This document shows positions 1-12,182 of a stretch of 64,000 nucleotides of DNA, piece by piece. Made by a program: the position numbers and the translations under genes. Position 1 is the stretch's first letter. Every line of letters starts with the position of its first letter. The notes under the pieces are model-generated. The model was given only the letters and a program-made list of their open reading frames with translations, made no database searches and was not told the origin of the DNA. The DNA comes from Verticillium longisporum. Lineage: Eukaryota; Ascomycota; Sordariomycetes; Glomerellales; Plectosphaerellaceae. Location: NCBI GenBank assembly GCA_019188255.1, contig JAETXT010000013.1:2356001-2420000 (forward strand). Reading direction: 5' to 3'.

Positions 1-283
1 CCTGGACACCCTCGCCGAGCACCGTCGACTGGAGGAACCGAAAGTTGGACGGCAACGTCGCGTCGTCAATGTCGTTGATGATAGTGATCGGATGTGTTTC
101 ATGCGTGGGAAATGCTCGAATCTGGCACCAGTGGCAGTCGGCCTTTTCCTTGGTGATGCCCTGCGCCTCGCTGTCAGTCGTAGTGGTTTCGGGGTCAGGG
201 AGGGAGGCCTTACTGGAGTCTGCTTCTCCGTGTCGGCGTGATGAAAGAAATGTCGTCTCGTGATGCCTTCCATGTTGGCTGAT
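1..283 (-). CDS. H3K9 methyltransferase (DIM-5/Clr4-like), N-terminal part, cut by window edge
   Basis: On the minus strand an open frame runs from about 283 to the left edge. Its last part contains CHWCQIRAF, then HPITIINDIDD, then LPSNFRFLQSTVLGEGV, which resembles the segment just before and at the start of the pre-SET domain of DIM-5/Clr4/KMT1 proteins. Those enzymes methylate histone H3 lysine 9 and drive heterochromatin formation; in several fungi they act upstream of DNA methylation. The cysteine-rich pre-SET core, SET and post-SET regions lie outside the window, so catalysis cannot be checked. The start is unresolved: a 3' splice site (TTTTTACAG) lies at 284-286, and an ATG at 273 is in a different frame. 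A possible 43-bp intron at 171-213 does not restore the frame. The assignment rests on about 40 recognisable residues. Confidence 0.6.
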   Translation of the reverse strand, partial: MSQHGRHHETTFLSSRRHGEADSSKASLPDPETTTTDSEAQGITKEKADCHWCQIRAFPTHETHPITIINDIDDATLPSNFRFLQSTVLGEGVQ

Positions 284-701
284 CTGTAAAAATGCCACCG
301 CTACCGATCTCGATATCGGGTATCTGTGCGGTCGAGGCTAGGCATGGTTCTTGCCACGGTCAGGCGGCTGCCGGTTTGGCATGGAGGCTGGAGAGGGGCA
401 GGTCCAAGGACCACTTTACGCGACGAGCTCGGGAGACGCGACGCGGGAGCTGACTCAGCGGGTCATGTCTCAGTCCTTCGGTCTCGCTTTCATAACAGAC
501 AGACGGGGGAACCTTGTTTCGACTGCTCTTCAGTCAAATCCTTGGCATCTCGGGGGACAAGCTCAAAAGACCTGAGATTGAGTGCAACCTCCAGGGTCGC
601 GGGAAATTTCGATCTGCCTCTCATCCCAAGTCGCTCCCACGAAACGTCCAAGCAATCTGACACGGAAACGTCTTGTGTATTAACGCTATTCTACAGCATA
701 C
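284..701. other. Spacer between two minus-strand genes
   Basis: This lies between the 3' end of the GH7 gene and the 5' part of the methyltransferase. It probably holds the promoter and first exon(s) of the methyltransferase. The two short plus-strand open frames here have no recognisable domain. No RNA gene or repeat is seen. Confidence 0.4.
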
Positions 702-2102
702 TTACTTGCGCTTCGGCTGGCAGCCGGCCTTGAAGGTGGTGCCAATCTCGCCCCACTTGATCTCGCTGAAGGTGACAACAGGGTCGGCCTCGACCTTGAC
801 CACGTTCTGCGGGTTGCCCTCGGTGAGGTTGCAAGGACCGGCGTTCTGAGCGCTGCCGTCGAGCCACTGCATGTTACCGCCGGCGTCCCACCAAAGGCTG
901 ATGGCCAGGACCATGCCGCGCGACATGGCGTCACCCATGCCCTCGTGCGCGCCGAGCTCCATGAAGCGGCGCGAGCCCGTGGCGGCTCAGAATTCGTCGT
1001 TGAGGTAGTTGACCTGCGGGAGGTCCGGGTTGTTGACCACCTCGCTGCGAATGAGGCGGCCGTCCTGGATGTAGGCACGGTGGATCTCGGTGAGCTTGCC
1101 ATCGGCGTCGGCGGGGAACTGGGTGATGACGGTGAAGGGCTTGGTCGTGTCGACCTTGAACTCCTCCGCGCCGCGGCCGTAGTAGTCGTCCTGCTCGACG
1201 CGGTACGGGTTCCACGCGCAGCCGTTCTTGTCGCAGACGCCCTCAAAGGCACACTCATCGCCCGTGCACTCGTAGAGCTGCGTAATGTTGCACGGGTGGG
1301 GAGCGACGTGGACGGCCCGCGAGTTGGCCTCCCAGATGTCCTGACCTGTCAGTATGCATACAAAAAAAAGGTGAGCAGACGTTGTCGAAAGACTTACGAG
1401 CTCGCCACAGCACGATCCATAACCTCCAATGTTGCCCTGAGACACGTCAGTCCTATTCATGCATAGCCGTTTGCGTCAGGGTCGATCTGTGACCTACCTC
1501 TCCGTTGATGAAGGGCGTTGTGAAGCACTGCGCATCGCAGTAACCGGTGCCAAAGTTGGCGCCACCCTTGTTGAGCTCGCTCTTGCCGCCGTCGGCCAGC
1601 ATCTCGCTGAGGTACAGAGCGCTGTTCATGCCGCAGGGGAGACGGGAGACATCGACATCAAAGGTAAACTCGTTGCCCGTCAGCTGCAGCATCTCGTACT
1701 CCTGCTTGGTCTCGTCGAGGAAGTAGACGCGGGGAGAGACTTGACGGCCCTCGAACAGCTGGTGCAGCGTCAGGGAGGACCCGGACGTCTTGACACCGTA
1801 GGGCTCGTAGTCCTCGATGGCCTCCATGACGCAGTTCTCGGCGCACTCCTCCTTGTTGGGGCAGGCACTCTTGGGGGAGCATTGCCCCACGATCCGCAGT
1901 TCTCGCCATTGGCCGCCTGGTAGACGGGGTGGATGAGCGAGTCGAGGACAATGTAGTTGGTCTTCTCGACGCAGCCGTCGGCGTGGGAGCACTTCCACGT
2001 CTTGATGGGAGGGTGGTTGTCCTCTCCGTTGATGGGCTTCTGGGCCGACACCAGGCCCATGAAGAGGGTGGCGAGGCCGAGGGTCGAAAGAGTGGGAGCC
2101 AT
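702..2102 (-). CDS. GH7 endoglucanase/cellobiohydrolase, reading frame interrupted twice as read
   Basis: This encodes a secreted glycoside hydrolase family 7 cellulase that cleaves beta-1,4-glucan with retention. The ATG at 2102 starts a signal peptide (MAPTLSTLGLATLFMGLVSA) followed by QKPINGED. Introns at 1437-1497 and 1341-1391 join FINGE to GNIGGYGSCCGEL to DIWEANS, giving the GH7 catalytic motif E-x-D-x-x-E. Further family marks are SGSSLTLHQL, LPCGMNSALYLSEM, FGTGYCDAQC and GMVLAISLWWDAGGNMQWLD. No carbohydrate-binding module follows; the protein ends after about 427 residues. There are two breaks. One base is missing in a five-C coding run (plus 1873-1877), between CGSWGNAPP and KSACPNKEEC. 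A TGA at 987-989 replaces the codon after YLNDEF, where a Cys is expected before AATGSRRF. This is either a recent pseudogene or a gene with consensus errors. Confidence 0.85.
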
Positions 2103-2207
2103 GGTGCGGACTCTGACAGCTGCTGGTCTTAGGTAGAGAAGTACTGCGGCGACTGTGACAACCAGACTGAGAGCACTGAGAGCTGCGCCAGAGGAGAGCA
2201 CGGCGGC

Positions 2208-2215
2208 ACATATAC
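2208..2215 (-). promoter_or_regulatory. Possible TATA element of the GH7 gene
   Basis: On the minus strand GTATATGT lies about 105 bp upstream of the GH7 ATG, a usual distance for a fungal TATA box. The call is based on position and composition only. Confidence 0.35.
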
Positions 2216-5028
2216 TCGAGGGGCGAGTCAATGCGTGCTGTCAGGAAATTTTCTCTCCTTTCTGCGCTCCGTCCCCCGCATGAAGCTCTCCCCGTTGGCC
2301 ATTAGGTCCGCAGCGACCCATGCAGGTGCTGTCGCCCGTAAGAGGGTGATGGAAGGTCTTGCTCCGCGCAAAAGACGCGGTCAGCGACGGTCAAGTTGAG
2401 CCCGAACCGCGTCGGCCAGGGTGGCATGGGTGGCAAGGCCAGGTGTTGCCGGTTTCGCGGGCCAGGAACCGCATGTCGGCTATGCTCGAGGGACGGGAGA
2501 ATGCGACGTTGCAGGGGTGGTTCGGCGACGAAGGCGCCGGTCTGAGGGGCGCACGATCCGATCGCTTTCTCGTCCTCCTTCTCCAGCTTTCCGGGGATCG
2601 TCATGGGAGACCAAGACGGCGTCACGGCGATGATGTGCTTCATGCGTCCGTCTGGGCCAGTGCCAATGCCGTTGAAATGCCCGGCCGTCGAGGCGAGGCC
2701 GTTGCCTTCTCTCGGCAGACGCCACGAAGGCTTGGGACATGGGATAGGCATGTTCGGGTCGGAGTGGATCTGGGGATGAACAAATGCTCGGACCATGGCC
2801 CATCTAACCAGGGGCCGCGGACAAGGGGACAACATGGCGGGCCGTGACGAGAAGTAGTTAGGCCGATGTACTGTCGAGGGCGGTCCCAGTGGTTCTGCCG
2901 CTGCGGTAGGGTCGTTGGCCGTGGAGAAGGCGATGAACAGCACCTGATGAGAGAGCATGCGAGATGTGGGAAGTGGGAGGGGTCGATCCAATGCCAAGTG
3001 GCCTGGGCCGTGACCTTTCAGGGGTCAGGTACAACCAGGAACTCGCTTGCCCGGGTGGATGCGCGGGGCTACAGTGGTAGGGCCAATAGTGGGTGGCCGC
3101 TTGTGATGGACCACTGCGCGATCTTGTCCTCCTCCATCTGCACCCATCTATCACCAGCCATGGCCATCCCCCTCGTCCTCCCACACACACATCTCATCTG
3201 TCAGATGAGCTGACCAACAATGACGCTTCGAAAAACGTCTTGTGATTGATTGCCTCCTGCAAGGCACCGATAGCCGATCCTGGGTGCTGCTCTTGGTCGA
3301 GATTATGGCCTGTTCCCCGCACCAGGCGAGCGGCGAGCGGCGAGCTTCTTTCTGGACCTGTTACCACCCTTTGAGCGTCTGGTTCAGCCGGCATCCCCCC
3401 GCCATTCCGAAGGCACCCAAAGATACCAGTGCCATGTCGGCTCGGTTGATCGAGCCATTCCTCCGGATCGAGCCGAGAACAACAATCCGGGGCTACCAAC
3501 CATCACCCCTCCACACAGAAGCCTCCACGCAGAAGCCTGCCTGAATGGGTCATATGGCGGGTGGGCAGATGGTTCGAGCTTCTTGTGCATCCAGTTGCGA
3601 AGACTTACACTGGTTCAATAATACTACATGGCTCTACCATACATCTGCTAATTACAGAGCAGTCTCTCCCTCGGCTGGCCTAGACTGGCCTCGAGCGCCC
3701 CTCTTAGGTTTCCGTGACCCACGCGCGACGCTCCTCGCATGCAACGCCTCACTTTGACATTGGCAAGCCTCGTTGGCCGTCTCATTCATCTGCTCACCAG
3801 CGCTTCTGCTGTGCTTCGAATCTTTCCATGTGCAACTTGACGGCTCGCGAGCGGTACACCTAGGGCGCCGACCGCATTCAGCTGTTCCCTGCGATCACCA
3901 ACGACATGCCACCGACAAGAGCAACCCGATCGCAACTTGATGCTAAGATGGCAAAAAAAGTTCTTCATTCATAACTCGTCATTTTGTCTCAGCCCCGTTG
4001 CTCGCGCCCGACTCTGTCGACAATGCCTAGTAAGGCCTGAATCATCGGGCAAAGCCGCCAAGATGCCTGACAATGCACAATGAACGAATCGGGTCTCACC
4101 ACGTTCGAGCCCAACCCGCCAGAGGCCCACGCCCAACCTGGTCCTTGAACTGTCGTGTCAATTTCACTGGCTGCCCCAAACGGATGACTGGGCTCGATAC
4201 TGGTTCAAAATGAGCCAGATGACTCAGGCGGTTCAGGACCGTGTCTATTTGGACAAGGGGGCTCAACAGCATTCGTCTGTTGCGGCTCCTTTTGCCCACA
4301 CACACCACGGCCATGTCGAGAAAAGCCACAGCCGTCATCCCCTGTCTGACCAACGACAAGTGTTCGAGTCCTCTCTCCTGAGCAGTGGTCTCACCACATG
4401 GCTCCAATCCGTCATCGCCTGTGGACCCGGGCGGGAGCAAATACGTGAATGTGGGTGTCCTGGCCGGACGCGAGACAACCGGTTCGGCCAATGTGTGTCG
4501 CTCACGATGCCCTCGTTGATTGTAAACAGCGCCAGCTCAAGTCCAACCGGGCACATTCCCCAGACTCCCGGTAGTCCTCGACCCTGTTTTCTTCCCGCTC
4601 CTCCCATGCAGGTACCTACTGATTGGCCTCTTGATGTTGATTGCCGCGTGCCCGCGATGCCTGACCCCGTCGGGCTCCTCCAACCATGTAAACGGGGCGA
4701 AGGCTGCTCGGCTCGCGACAGGCCACAAACACGGTTTTAAGCAAGGCGTTGGGCATTTTGACTTCTTTTTCCTCTTGCAGCTTAATTTGTACTCCGACTT
4801 TGACCTGCACGTCGATCACCTCACTCTGCTTCCCCACGCTTTGCCCAGAACATCATCGATATGCAACATCGACCATCATCACTTCTCACAACTCCAAATG
4901 CAGCACTCCAGACAACCACTAGCCCACCACCACGTCCTCCTTGGCTACTCGCCTCACCCTAAGCTTCTACTTGATCAGCAAGCCGTCCCTCAAGACTACG
5001 AGTGAACTATTATCACTCCCAACACATC
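2216..5028. other. Long intergenic region between divergent genes
   Basis: About 2.8 kb separates the GH7 gene (-) from the coiled-coil gene (+). Open frames occur on both strands, the largest about 230 codons on minus at 2302-2997, but none shows a domain, a convincing start context or codon use different from chance. The last 250 bp before 5029 are pyrimidine-rich, as in fungal promoters and leaders. I see no RNA gene or mobile element. Confidence 0.5.
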
Positions 5029-7930
5029 ATGGCCTACCCCTTTGGAGGTCAACGAGGCCCAGGAGGGACTCGAAACAACAACAACAACATGGCGGGCATA
5101 GGCAGCTCCAACCTGAAGCGCCGCATGTCCCAGCCGAACCGACTTGACAACGAGCTCCTCACCACTCCATCCGAACTATCATTCAACTCGGCCACACCAT
5201 CCATGGCCGCTGGCTCTGATGCCAGCTCTGTCCGCCGCAGACGGGCTCGCTTTACCGCCCGGCCTTTCAAGTTTCGACCTCCTACCATCCGGTTCAGATC
5301 TCGGCGTCCCAGCCAGAATCTAAACAACTCACCTTACATGTCGCCTGGCCCGTACCACTCAGACGACAACCATATTGAATCCGAACCCGAGTTCCGATGG
5401 AGCTCCTCCAATCTCTCCATCTCCACAGACGCCACCAGTATTCCGTCTGATGACGCCACAACGAAGTCCACTCCCGGCCGCCAGCTCGTGCGAGCCCGAT
5501 CTGTCCCCGGCCGAGGCACAGTAGGGCTTCGACAAAGGTCACAGCAGAACCGGCAACCTGGACGTGTTGGCCTGACACTCCCTGACGGGCGTGGCCGAAC
5601 CTATCACATCTCGGTCGCCCCCGGTCCCCTCCAAGACAGTCCCACGCCTGCTCGTGCCAAGATTGAGGCTCCCCCAGTTCAGGCCCCCGTATCACAAGCC
5701 CCTGCGCCACAGGCCAAAGGAAAAGGCAAAGGCAAAGGCGGCCGCAACAAACGCAAGGGTGGCGGTGCCCAAGCCAGGCAAGTCGAGGCCTTGAAAGAGT
5801 CGGCCAAGACATCTCAGGACACTCCATCGTCCGTCGTGAGCAACGAAGAAGCCTCTGCAGCCAGATCGAGGTCGACCTCTCGTCACAAGGGCGAAGAGAT
5901 CCTCCTCAAGCAGGTTGAAGAACTCAAAGGTGAGGTCAAGTCTCTGCAGGATGGCCAGTCATCTACCGCGAGAGATTTGGAGAATGCCCTTGACAAAATC
6001 TCCGTCATCAGTGCCGAGAAGAAAGACGTGGAGCGCAGGCTTGCCGAGGCCTCTGCTCCCTCTTCTGTCGTGCGCGGTTTTGATCAGCAGTACCAGAGGG
6101 TGGATGACGCTCAAATCTCCCGCACCACCCACAGCAAGCACGGCAGGTCCCCATCTGAAGGGCTCCAGGAAGTACAGGGCTTGCAGCAAGGCAAGGCAGA
6201 ACACGAGACCAAGGTCTCCGAACTGGAAAAAGACCTGACGCTTTACAAGGACTTTAAAGTCTGCCTCGAAGCAAAGTGTGATGAGCTGCAGGACGAGATT
6301 AAGCAGCAGGAAGAGCGCTTCAAGACAGACTCGGAGAAACTTCGCAGCGATGTCGAAGATGTTGAAGATCTTCGCAAAACACAAGATACAGCGCACATTG
6401 CTCGCATTGTTAGTCTCGAGTTGTTAAAGGAGAGCCTGCAAGCCAAGGCACAGGCTCTGGAGGCGGAGATCGCTAGGAAGGACTTTGAGTACGGCGAGTT
6501 CACGACCGAGCGCGACCAGCTCAGCAAGTATAAGGACGCGTGGGTCGAAGAGAAGAAAGATCTCGAGTCTCGTGTCGAGGTCCTCGAGAGCGAGAAGAGT
6601 AAGCTCGAAGAGCAGACAAAGGCACTTGAAGAAACGATCAAGGGCCTCGAGACGGAACGGGACAGCATTCAGGCCCACGTTGTCGAGCTTGAAAAGACCA
6701 ACGGAGAGCTCCAATCCAAAGTTGGCGGCCTCGAAGACGATAAGAGCACCATTGTCAGCAAGAGTGAGAAGCTCAAGACAAAGTCGACCGCCTGAAAGGC
6801 GAAAACGGCAACCTGCGGACGCAGGTCTCGAGCCTTCTCAAGGATCAAGATGACCATACTTCGCAAGTCTTGACGCTCTCGGCAGAGCGCGACGGCCTCA
6901 AGGAAGAGAATATTACGCTCAAGGCCATGTCCGAGGCCGGCAGCGTCTTGGGAAGCGTCGTAGGGAGCCGCGTCGGACGCTGGGTCGCCAGTGAGATGGG
7001 CAGTCAGGCGCCGAGCGAAGTTGGGAGTGTTGCTTCCAAAGCGACAGGCAAGGCGCCCAGTGAGGTCGGCAGCACCGTCTCAAAGGCAAGCAAGGCATCA
7101 AGCGCGGTCTCGAAAAAGAGCAGCAACTCTGGTACCAAGGCTCCCAGCCAAGTAGGCAGCCTCGTCTCCGTCAAAGAAGAAGCGGATGCCGAGGACGATG
7201 CCGCCACCACAGTCTCGGATGCCACTGTGAAGCCTGACGAGAAGACGAGCGAGGTTGGCGCAACGCCGGCGTCAGGCGATAGCTCTGCCCCTGACATTAT
7301 CGAGGTCACCGAGTCGGAGGCTGGCGAACCAGCAACCGAGCCCGAGGCGGCCGTCAAGGAAGCGCCATCCGCCGAATCCACTGCCGATCCCGAACAAGCA
7401 GCCTTGCTTGCCACTCTGCAGACGCAGAAAACCGAGCTTGAGACGCGCAACGCGACACTCCAAGAAGAGGCGAGCAAGGTCGAGACCCTGACAACCGAGC
7501 GGGACGACCTCGCCTCACGTCTTGCGACCGCGGAGCAAGACGCCGCACAATTGCCGACGCTGCGTGAGGAAAACGGAGGGCTGGCGACGCAGCTCGCAGA
7601 AACCAACGCTGCACTTGAGAGCGCCATGGCTGCCCACGCCGCTGCCAATGGGGAGGTTGACGGGCTCAAGGCCGAGGTGACAAGCCTACGCAGTAGGCTC
7701 TCGAGTCCGTCGCGGCGGAGCGGTAGTACACGGACCTCTAGAGAGGACGGCGACAAGGCCAAACAGCTGGTTGTTGTGCGAGACCCGAACGACCGGGGAC
7801 AGATGTGAGTGTTTTTCTCATCCGTGATGAGTTGTGGTACTGACTATTTTCTAGACAAGTCATCCGTCGATGTGATCTGCGCCTGCACTCTCGGTCGGCT
7901 TCGCTGTCCGAGGGCTCGGGCGCCGATTGA
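5029..7930 (+). CDS. Long coiled-coil protein with basic N-terminus, one frameshift as read
   Basis: I do not recognise the family. The ATG at 5029 (context ATCATGGCC, MAYPFGGQRG) is preferred over the open frame extending upstream. Residues 1-230 are basic, Ser/Arg-rich and probably disordered (RRRRARF, KGKGKGKGGRNKRKGGG). From about residue 290 to 600 there is a long heptad coiled coil rich in E, K, L and Q. A low-complexity stretch follows with repeated APSEVGS/APSQVGS units, then a second coiled coil. A good intron at 7805-7854 (GTGAGT, CTGAC, CTAG) extends the C-terminus to a stop at 7928, giving about 950 residues. The frame breaks near 6773-6783, where one missing base turns LKDKVDRLKGEN into a premature stop at 6793; coiled-coil coding resumes at once in the next frame. 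A cytoskeletal or septal scaffold is possible, but nothing in the sequence proves it. Confidence 0.75.
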
Positions 7931-10209
7931 GATGTTTTTGCTTGCTGCTTTATGAGGATTAGGACGATATGAATGATGAAAGGCAGGCGTTTGGGTCATG
8001 TATTGGATTCCTATGTATTCTGGCATTGCGTGTAGGACAATCGGACACTCTTTCGACGAGCATTTGCATGAGAGAGATACGGGGAGCACAGCATGGTTTG
8101 GTAGCATTAGACTGGCGACCAGAAACTGAAGGCAGCACAATGCCGTTTTCTTTGTACTTTAGCTAAAGACAGACCTAAGAATTTCAATTCCGCCTCAACA
8201 TGCTCATTCGTTAACGATCAGTCTCCGTTCACGGTAACATCGATTTCTTTTGTGAAGCTTGTGAAGCTGGACTGTCTGCGTGTTATTGTAGGATCCCGAG
8301 GGATTGATGGCAGTTATACGCATGGAGAAAAGTGTACAGCATTGCGAGAAGCTCGAAGCCAAATCAAGAGACGGAAGATGGATCTGGCTGTTGGGATTAA
8401 CGCGCCAAGTGTGGACTGATCTCGGTTGACCTAAGGCAGCGGTTCGCGCTGATGTGTGGCCGAGGACCGTCAAGCAGGCCGAATTCACCCAGTCCCGTGT
8501 CCGTCTGCGAACGACAACTACGGAAAGACCCATTTTTCTCGTCCGCAAGTCCGGGAAAGCAATTCACCCAACTCGCTCCGGCGTTATTCACTGGCTGCTA
8601 GGCAACCCGTAGAGGTCGATGACAGTGACCTGGATTTTGAGGCAGACTCCGTGTGTTCATTGTTGCCTGACCCTCCTCTTGGTCACTTCTCTCACTTGGA
8701 AAGAACAAAATAGCTCCCAAAGAACCCATCTTTACCATGGTTTCCACCACAACTGTCCACTTCCAGCTCTGCAACCTACCATCAGGCCATTCATATTTAT
8801 CCTTCCTTCAAATCATCATTATTCCCTTGAGATATAGTATCAAGCCTCCCTGAGCATCTTGGGAACCTAGAGATCCTGGTCTTCCTTTCCTTTATCCTCA
8901 TGACAAGGCATCAGGTCTGGCCTCTCCTTCCTCAAATCCCAAGTCATGATGCAAAATAACCTGCAACCCTCTCTTTCCATCCCTAGGCTTCTATCCGACA
9001 TCTCCAAACCAAACCAAACCAACATATCCCGTAAGTCATCACTTCTCCTTGCGAGTCTTGGATCTCAGATCTTCGGCGGCATCTCCCCGTTACTGCCTCG
9101 TCACTTTCGACGTCCGTTCTACCCCGAACTTGGGCGCAACCGCCGACGCCCCGCTCAAACCTACCCTCTGTCTCTCCTCTGAATATGCCGTCCGGGCCAG
9201 AATATCGCACCGCGCATGGCACGGCAGCCGTCGACTACGGGCGGCAAACCAATGTTCTTGTTACATAAAGCAGGAACGCTGCAACACGCGGGACGACCTC
9301 ATACCCTTCCGGCTCGCAAAAGCTCAATGTTATTGCTCGCTTGCTGATCGCGGGCTTGGTCGAAACCGAGTTGATGCGCACATGCGGCCTTTCGGCGACA
9401 ACGCATCGCATTTCCCCTCGACGGCTGTTGGACCTCTCAAGCTCATTTCATAATACCGTGATGGTTGGATCTGATAACTTCAAGCCCTTGTTTGAGACAT
9501 TGTGGTCGGCTGGGGGGGCGCTTCAGGCAACGTGATTGTGGCGAGGTGGGAGAGGTGTCGTTCGAGGTGACTTACTCAGCGCGTCCCGCGCTGACTTTTT
9601 ACAGTAGGATACATTGACACTTTGCAAGTGTCTTGTCCGATGTTTTCGGGCCGTAGCCCTGGTACGACCTCCTATCTTTTGTCATGGGACACAAGCTGAC
9701 TCGGGTGATGTTCTGTGGTGCGTGGAAAGACCCGTAGTCTCCATTTGGAGGTGCCAGGACTTGTATTCGGCGAATGGGTTGTTATTTAACGTCAACATTG
9801 AGGATTAGATCAAAGAGAATGCTAAGTAATCAATCTATTCTTGAGAGCTAGTGAAATAGATATCGTGAGCCAGAAGATGAATTGTCACGCCAGGACCAGC
9901 CATTCTCCTAGGTCCCGGGGTATTCAAGCTGTAGAGACCTTCAATGCAAGGCGTTTAGCGAGTCTCTGTGAGGGTACAGCAAGGTCCATGCTTTCGCAAC
10001 AAGTTCATTCACTGTTATGAGTCTGATGCGTCGCTTCCAATGGCAGTTACACATGCCAGATACAAACACCAAGCCTTTGACGCGCGTTTCTTGTGTTTCT
10101 CCATCACGCGAACAATATAAACATTTTCTTCTGCAAAGCTAGCCTTGAATCGCTATTACTACGATCAGCAGCATCAACCACACTAGGATAGTAACCTGCT
10201 CACGGATCA
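7931..10209. other. Intergenic region, no supported gene
   Basis: About 2.3 kb. Pyrimidine-rich stretches around 8700-9180 look like a promoter and leader, and an ATG at 9184 opens a frame of 27 codons that then closes; no splice solution gives a protein I recognise. The remaining open frames on either strand are short and lack domains. This could hold a rapidly evolving short gene or a noncoding transcript. Confidence 0.4.
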
Positions 10210-10958
10210 ATGGATTTTGACGACGTATTCTCGAATCGAAAAACCCCTGTAAGTACACCTTTTTCCACGTTCATTTTGTCAGCCGACTCCCGACCATCAC
10301 TCGAATTGCAACCCAGAGTGTGCCATCAGAGGACGGTCGGCTAGCAGTTTATCGTCCGAGTCACTTTTGACCAACTCCACTACCTGGTGAAGGGCACAGA
10401 TCAAGGTCTACCGTTTGAACGGGGACCTGAATCGTGAGAGCTTTGTATGGTTCTTCCAAAGAGGAAGGACTCTGAAAAGCATATGGCATTGTCAAGCACA
10501 ATTACTGACATTCCCTTTCCAGCACACCAGAGAAGACATGGAACATCATTCGCACCGCTACGACACAGACTCGATCGTGTCTGCCACCGACGAGGTACAT
10601 GACCCCATCCTAACGCTTTCCGAACGTACTAAGCAGGCATTCAGTCTAGGTTGCAGAGTCTGAATATCTATCCGAGCAAGTTTTGACAGAGCAAGTATCG
10701 ATGTTGAAGGCAGAAATCAGAGCAGCGCGCGAGAAGGACCTCGAAACCCTGAGCCAAATCACAAAGGCCATACTGCTCGTGGTTCAGAAGGCCGACATTA
10801 TTGCGGCCACCAACAGCCTGCACAGCGAGGCTACATTGGCCACAGCGCAGGATATGTTTTGGGTAAAGTGCTGGATCGTGGCAGTTGGCCTTGTCGCTCT
10901 GCTGGCTCTTCTTGTCACGCTGCAAAAGGACGTCGCGGTTCTCGGGGGTTATATGTGA
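10210..10958 (+). CDS. Small single-pass membrane protein with coiled coil (lineage-restricted hypothetical)
   Basis: I propose exons 10210-10248 (MDFDDVFSNRKTP), 10523-10594 and 10650-10958. All junctions are phase 0 with good signals (GTAAGT; TTTCCAG; GTACAT...TCTAG). A phase-0 middle exon at 10348-10386 is also possible. The product is about 139 residues: an acidic, His-rich start, then a heptad stretch containing EQVLTEQVSMLKAEI, then a hydrophobic helix (WIVAVGLVALLALLV) about 15 residues from the end. That is the layout of a tail-anchored protein. No family is recognised. The last exon is the best supported part; the first is tentative. Confidence 0.5.
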
Positions 10959-11319
10959 CGGCGAGGCAGCATGCATTAGGATGCCGCATAATATATTGTG
11001 ACGGATGAATGGATTCCATACATACACTCAATTCGTATACAATGCATCAGTCATGCAACGTTCCTGAGGCTACAGGTGATTCGGGTCTCTTAGTGCATTA
11101 GGACCACGACGTTGAGCAGGGGCGGAAGGTGGGGCAGCACTTACCGAACACACCGACTCTTGCGGGGCAGATCCATCGGTGAACCACTTTTTTTTTTTTT
11201 CTGTCGGCAGCCATCCCACTTCGAAGCCAATGCCAATTGCAGCCAGCCAAAACTTTCTTCTCTCCGGCTCCCGACCAAAAAGTTTCGAGGGGACCAAGTC
11301 AACATACAGGCCCTTCAAG

Positions 11320-12182
11320 ATGGCGACTTCAGAGCAGGATATGCCCTTCATAAGGAACCTGGCGTCAAGTGGTAAGCAGCCAATGTCTCTCGAAGTACAT
11401 CCAGAGCTAACTCGAGCCCCCCAGATCGCCGCATCCGCACGAAAGCCCTGGCGTCCCTCCAGACCTACCTCACGGCGCAACGGAAGCTCGATCACCTGAC
11501 GGCGCTCAAGCTATGGAAGGGTCTCTTCTTCGCCATGTGGATGTGCGACAAGCCGGTGCCGCAGCAGAACCTCGCCAACGACATGGCCGACCTCTACGCC
11601 TCGCTGCCGGGCGCGAAACCGACGGACGCCAGCAAGCCCGACAGCAACGACAATGTCACCATCTGGTTCACGGCCGCGTACGAGGTGCTGGCGCCGCAGT
11701 GGACGGAGATTGACGTGTTGCGCATGGAGAAGTTCCTGCGGCTCGTGCGCCGCATGTTCGCGGCCCAACTGCGCTGGGTGGGCGACAAGCAGTGGGCCAC
11801 GGAGAGGCAGGACAAGACGATCGCGCTGCTGAAGCAGTGGCATTTTGAGAGCGAGGGCGACGTCGGCCGCGTACCGCCCGGTCTGCGGCTGCACGCGCTC
11901 GACATTTGGGTTGACGAGATGGAGAGGGTTGGGCTCTTCGAGGGCGAGGGCGAGGAGGCTGAGACCAAGCTGGCGTTTGCGCACAGGCTGCGGGCAGAGC
12001 TCATCGAGCCGCTGACGAGCTGTCCCATCAAGTCTGTGCGTACAAGTGCGCGGGCGGAGCTTGAAGACGAGAGGCTGCCGTGGAACGAGGGCAAGATGGA
12101 CGAGGATGCCGACGGTGCCGAGGCTGTGGGCGAGGAGGGCGGCGACGACGATGACGATGAGTGGGACGGTTTCAGGGATTAG
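11320..12182 (+). CDS. RRP1: Ribosomal RNA processing protein 1 (Rrp1/Nop52 family)
   Basis: This is a nucleolar protein needed for pre-rRNA processing toward the 60S subunit. Exon 1 starts at ATG 11320 (MATSEQDMPFIRNLASS). An intron at 11372-11424 gives DRRIRTKALASLQTYL, then LTALKLWKGLFFAMWMCDKP and QQNLANDMADLY, the classic N-terminal signature of the family. The core up to about residue 220 is all-helical and ends with RLRAELIEPL. The tail is strongly acidic (GGDDDDDEWDGFRD), common in nucleolar assembly factors. The length of 269 residues matches the short fungal forms that lack the long basic tail of yeast Rrp1. The frame is intact. A run of T lies in the leader at about 11190. Confidence 0.9.

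Noticed and set aside
987..989. TGA in GH7 as selenocysteine
   Set aside because: Fungi of this group lack the selenocysteine machinery, and Cys is the expected residue there.
2302..2997. 231-codon minus-strand open frame as a gene
   Set aside because: No recognisable domain, no splice partners, no typical start context; several shorter frames overlap it on the other strand.
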